From the NCBI GenBank assembly GCA_002118135.1, contig BDIU01000362.1, forward strand, positions 44,755-108,754: a stretch of 64,000 nucleotides of DNA, written 5' to 3'. A program made the translations under genes and the position numbers. Positions 63,609 through 64,000 of this stretch are shown here, one piece after another. The notes below the pieces were generated by a model. It saw nothing but the letters and a program-made list of their open reading frames with translations, was not told the origin of the DNA and ran no database searches. The stretch's first letter is position 1. The number at the start of each line of letters is the position of its first letter. Source of the stretch: Trebouxia sp. TZW2008 (lineage: Eukaryota; Chlorophyta; Trebouxiophyceae; Trebouxiales; Trebouxiaceae).

Positions 63609-63846
63609 ATAAATCACAGGAGACCGCTGGCAGAATCACATGCAATAAGCATGTGACACTTGTGTGCAAGAAGAAGTAAGGTGCAGTTTGCAGTTATGAA
63701 GGCAAGCTGCAGATAAACACAGGTTGTGTTTGTTTGCTGTTGGCAGCAAGCTAAGCTTACCTGGTAGGGCTGAGCTGCAAAGGCTTGGCCGTGCGCGGTG
63801 TGTTTGGTCGTGTGTCGTGTGTGAGCTTTGCGTCCTATCGCGCTCC

Positions 63847-64000
63847 ATGACAGAAAAGAATGTGTACGTGTCTGTGCGGCTCTGCGATACGTCGGCTCCG
63901 GGCTTGTATATGGTATCGGGCGTCGAGAAGCACCGCCTCGAGTCGCCTGGCGAAGATCAAGGCGACAAAGACATCGTCGCCGTCGAGCTGAAGTACAAAG
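63847..64000 (+). CDS. N-terminal exon of an unrecognised gene (partial)
   Basis: ATG at 63847 opens a frame that stays open to the window end: MTEKNVYVSVRLCDTSAPGL, then VSGVEKHRLESPGEDQGDKD and IVAVELKYK. Its third-position GC is higher than in the surrounding non-coding DNA, with many CpG, as in the first exons of psbS and NUP214. It is divergent from the cyclase gene. No domain can be named from about 50 residues. Confidence 0.55.
   Translation, partial: MTEKNVYVSVRLCDTSAPGLYMVSGVEKHRLESPGEDQGDKDIVAVELKYK

Noticed and set aside
1..64000. tRNA, rRNA, CRISPR, operon or bacterial mobile-element features
   Set aside because: I looked for cloverleaf-like sequences, direct-repeat arrays with unique spacers and polycistronic spacing. 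The repeat arrays here are exon-derived, not CRISPR; the window is eukaryotic.

Overview
The window is nuclear DNA of a photosynthetic eukaryote, most likely a chlorophyte green alga. The evidence is a spliced psbS-type gene with a plastid transit peptide, an SPX-SLC13 phosphate transporter of the algal/fungal PHO87-90-91 type, a class III nucleotidyl cyclase of the chlorophyte receptor kind, and many short exons with GT-AG (rarely GC-AG) introns. No tRNA, rRNA, CRISPR or bacterial operon was seen. Gene models were built by hand from reading frame, splice phase and family similarity. Exon ends given to the base were phase-checked; the others are approximate.

Layout. 1-1314 (+): 3' exons of an unrecognised gene. 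2342-5258 (-): complete six-exon psbS-like gene (265 aa). 5296-6372 (+): complete five-exon hypothetical gene (221 aa), head-to-head with psbS. 7459-36364 (-): one very large gene for a NUP214/CAN-type nucleoporin, running from an N-terminal beta-propeller through acidic repeats, a first FG block and coiled coils to a second FG block ending at 7459. 36.4-39.9 kb (+): a decayed non-LTR retrotransposon next to the NUP214 start. 40514-47061 (-): SPX-SLC13 transporter. 48410-62789 (-): LRR-ectodomain, single-pass receptor with paired cyclase domains. 63847-64000 (+): first exon of a new gene.

The most striking property is not one gene. All four large genes carry local tandem copies of their own exon-intron modules (units of about 50-300 bp, many near 140-190 bp). 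Most copies keep a splice acceptor or donor; many are truncated or frame-broken, and a few are open. I count over twenty such arrays. One is interrupted by a 71-base assembly gap whose two sides are identical. The arrays inflate introns and place decoy or alternative exons beside functional ones, including the metal-binding exon of the cyclase and FG exons of the nucleoporin.

Mobile DNA: three copies of a 174-175 bp MITE with TA target sites, one inserted into an exon array that supplies its empty site; an inverted pair of a roughly 270-bp repeat near the two ends of the window; the retrotransposon; and, inside one NUP214 intron, a J-domain fragment of giant-virus style plus a broken LAGLIDADG endonuclease. 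The genes share no obvious pathway; photoprotection, nuclear transport, phosphate transport and cyclic-nucleotide signalling are simply adjacent.
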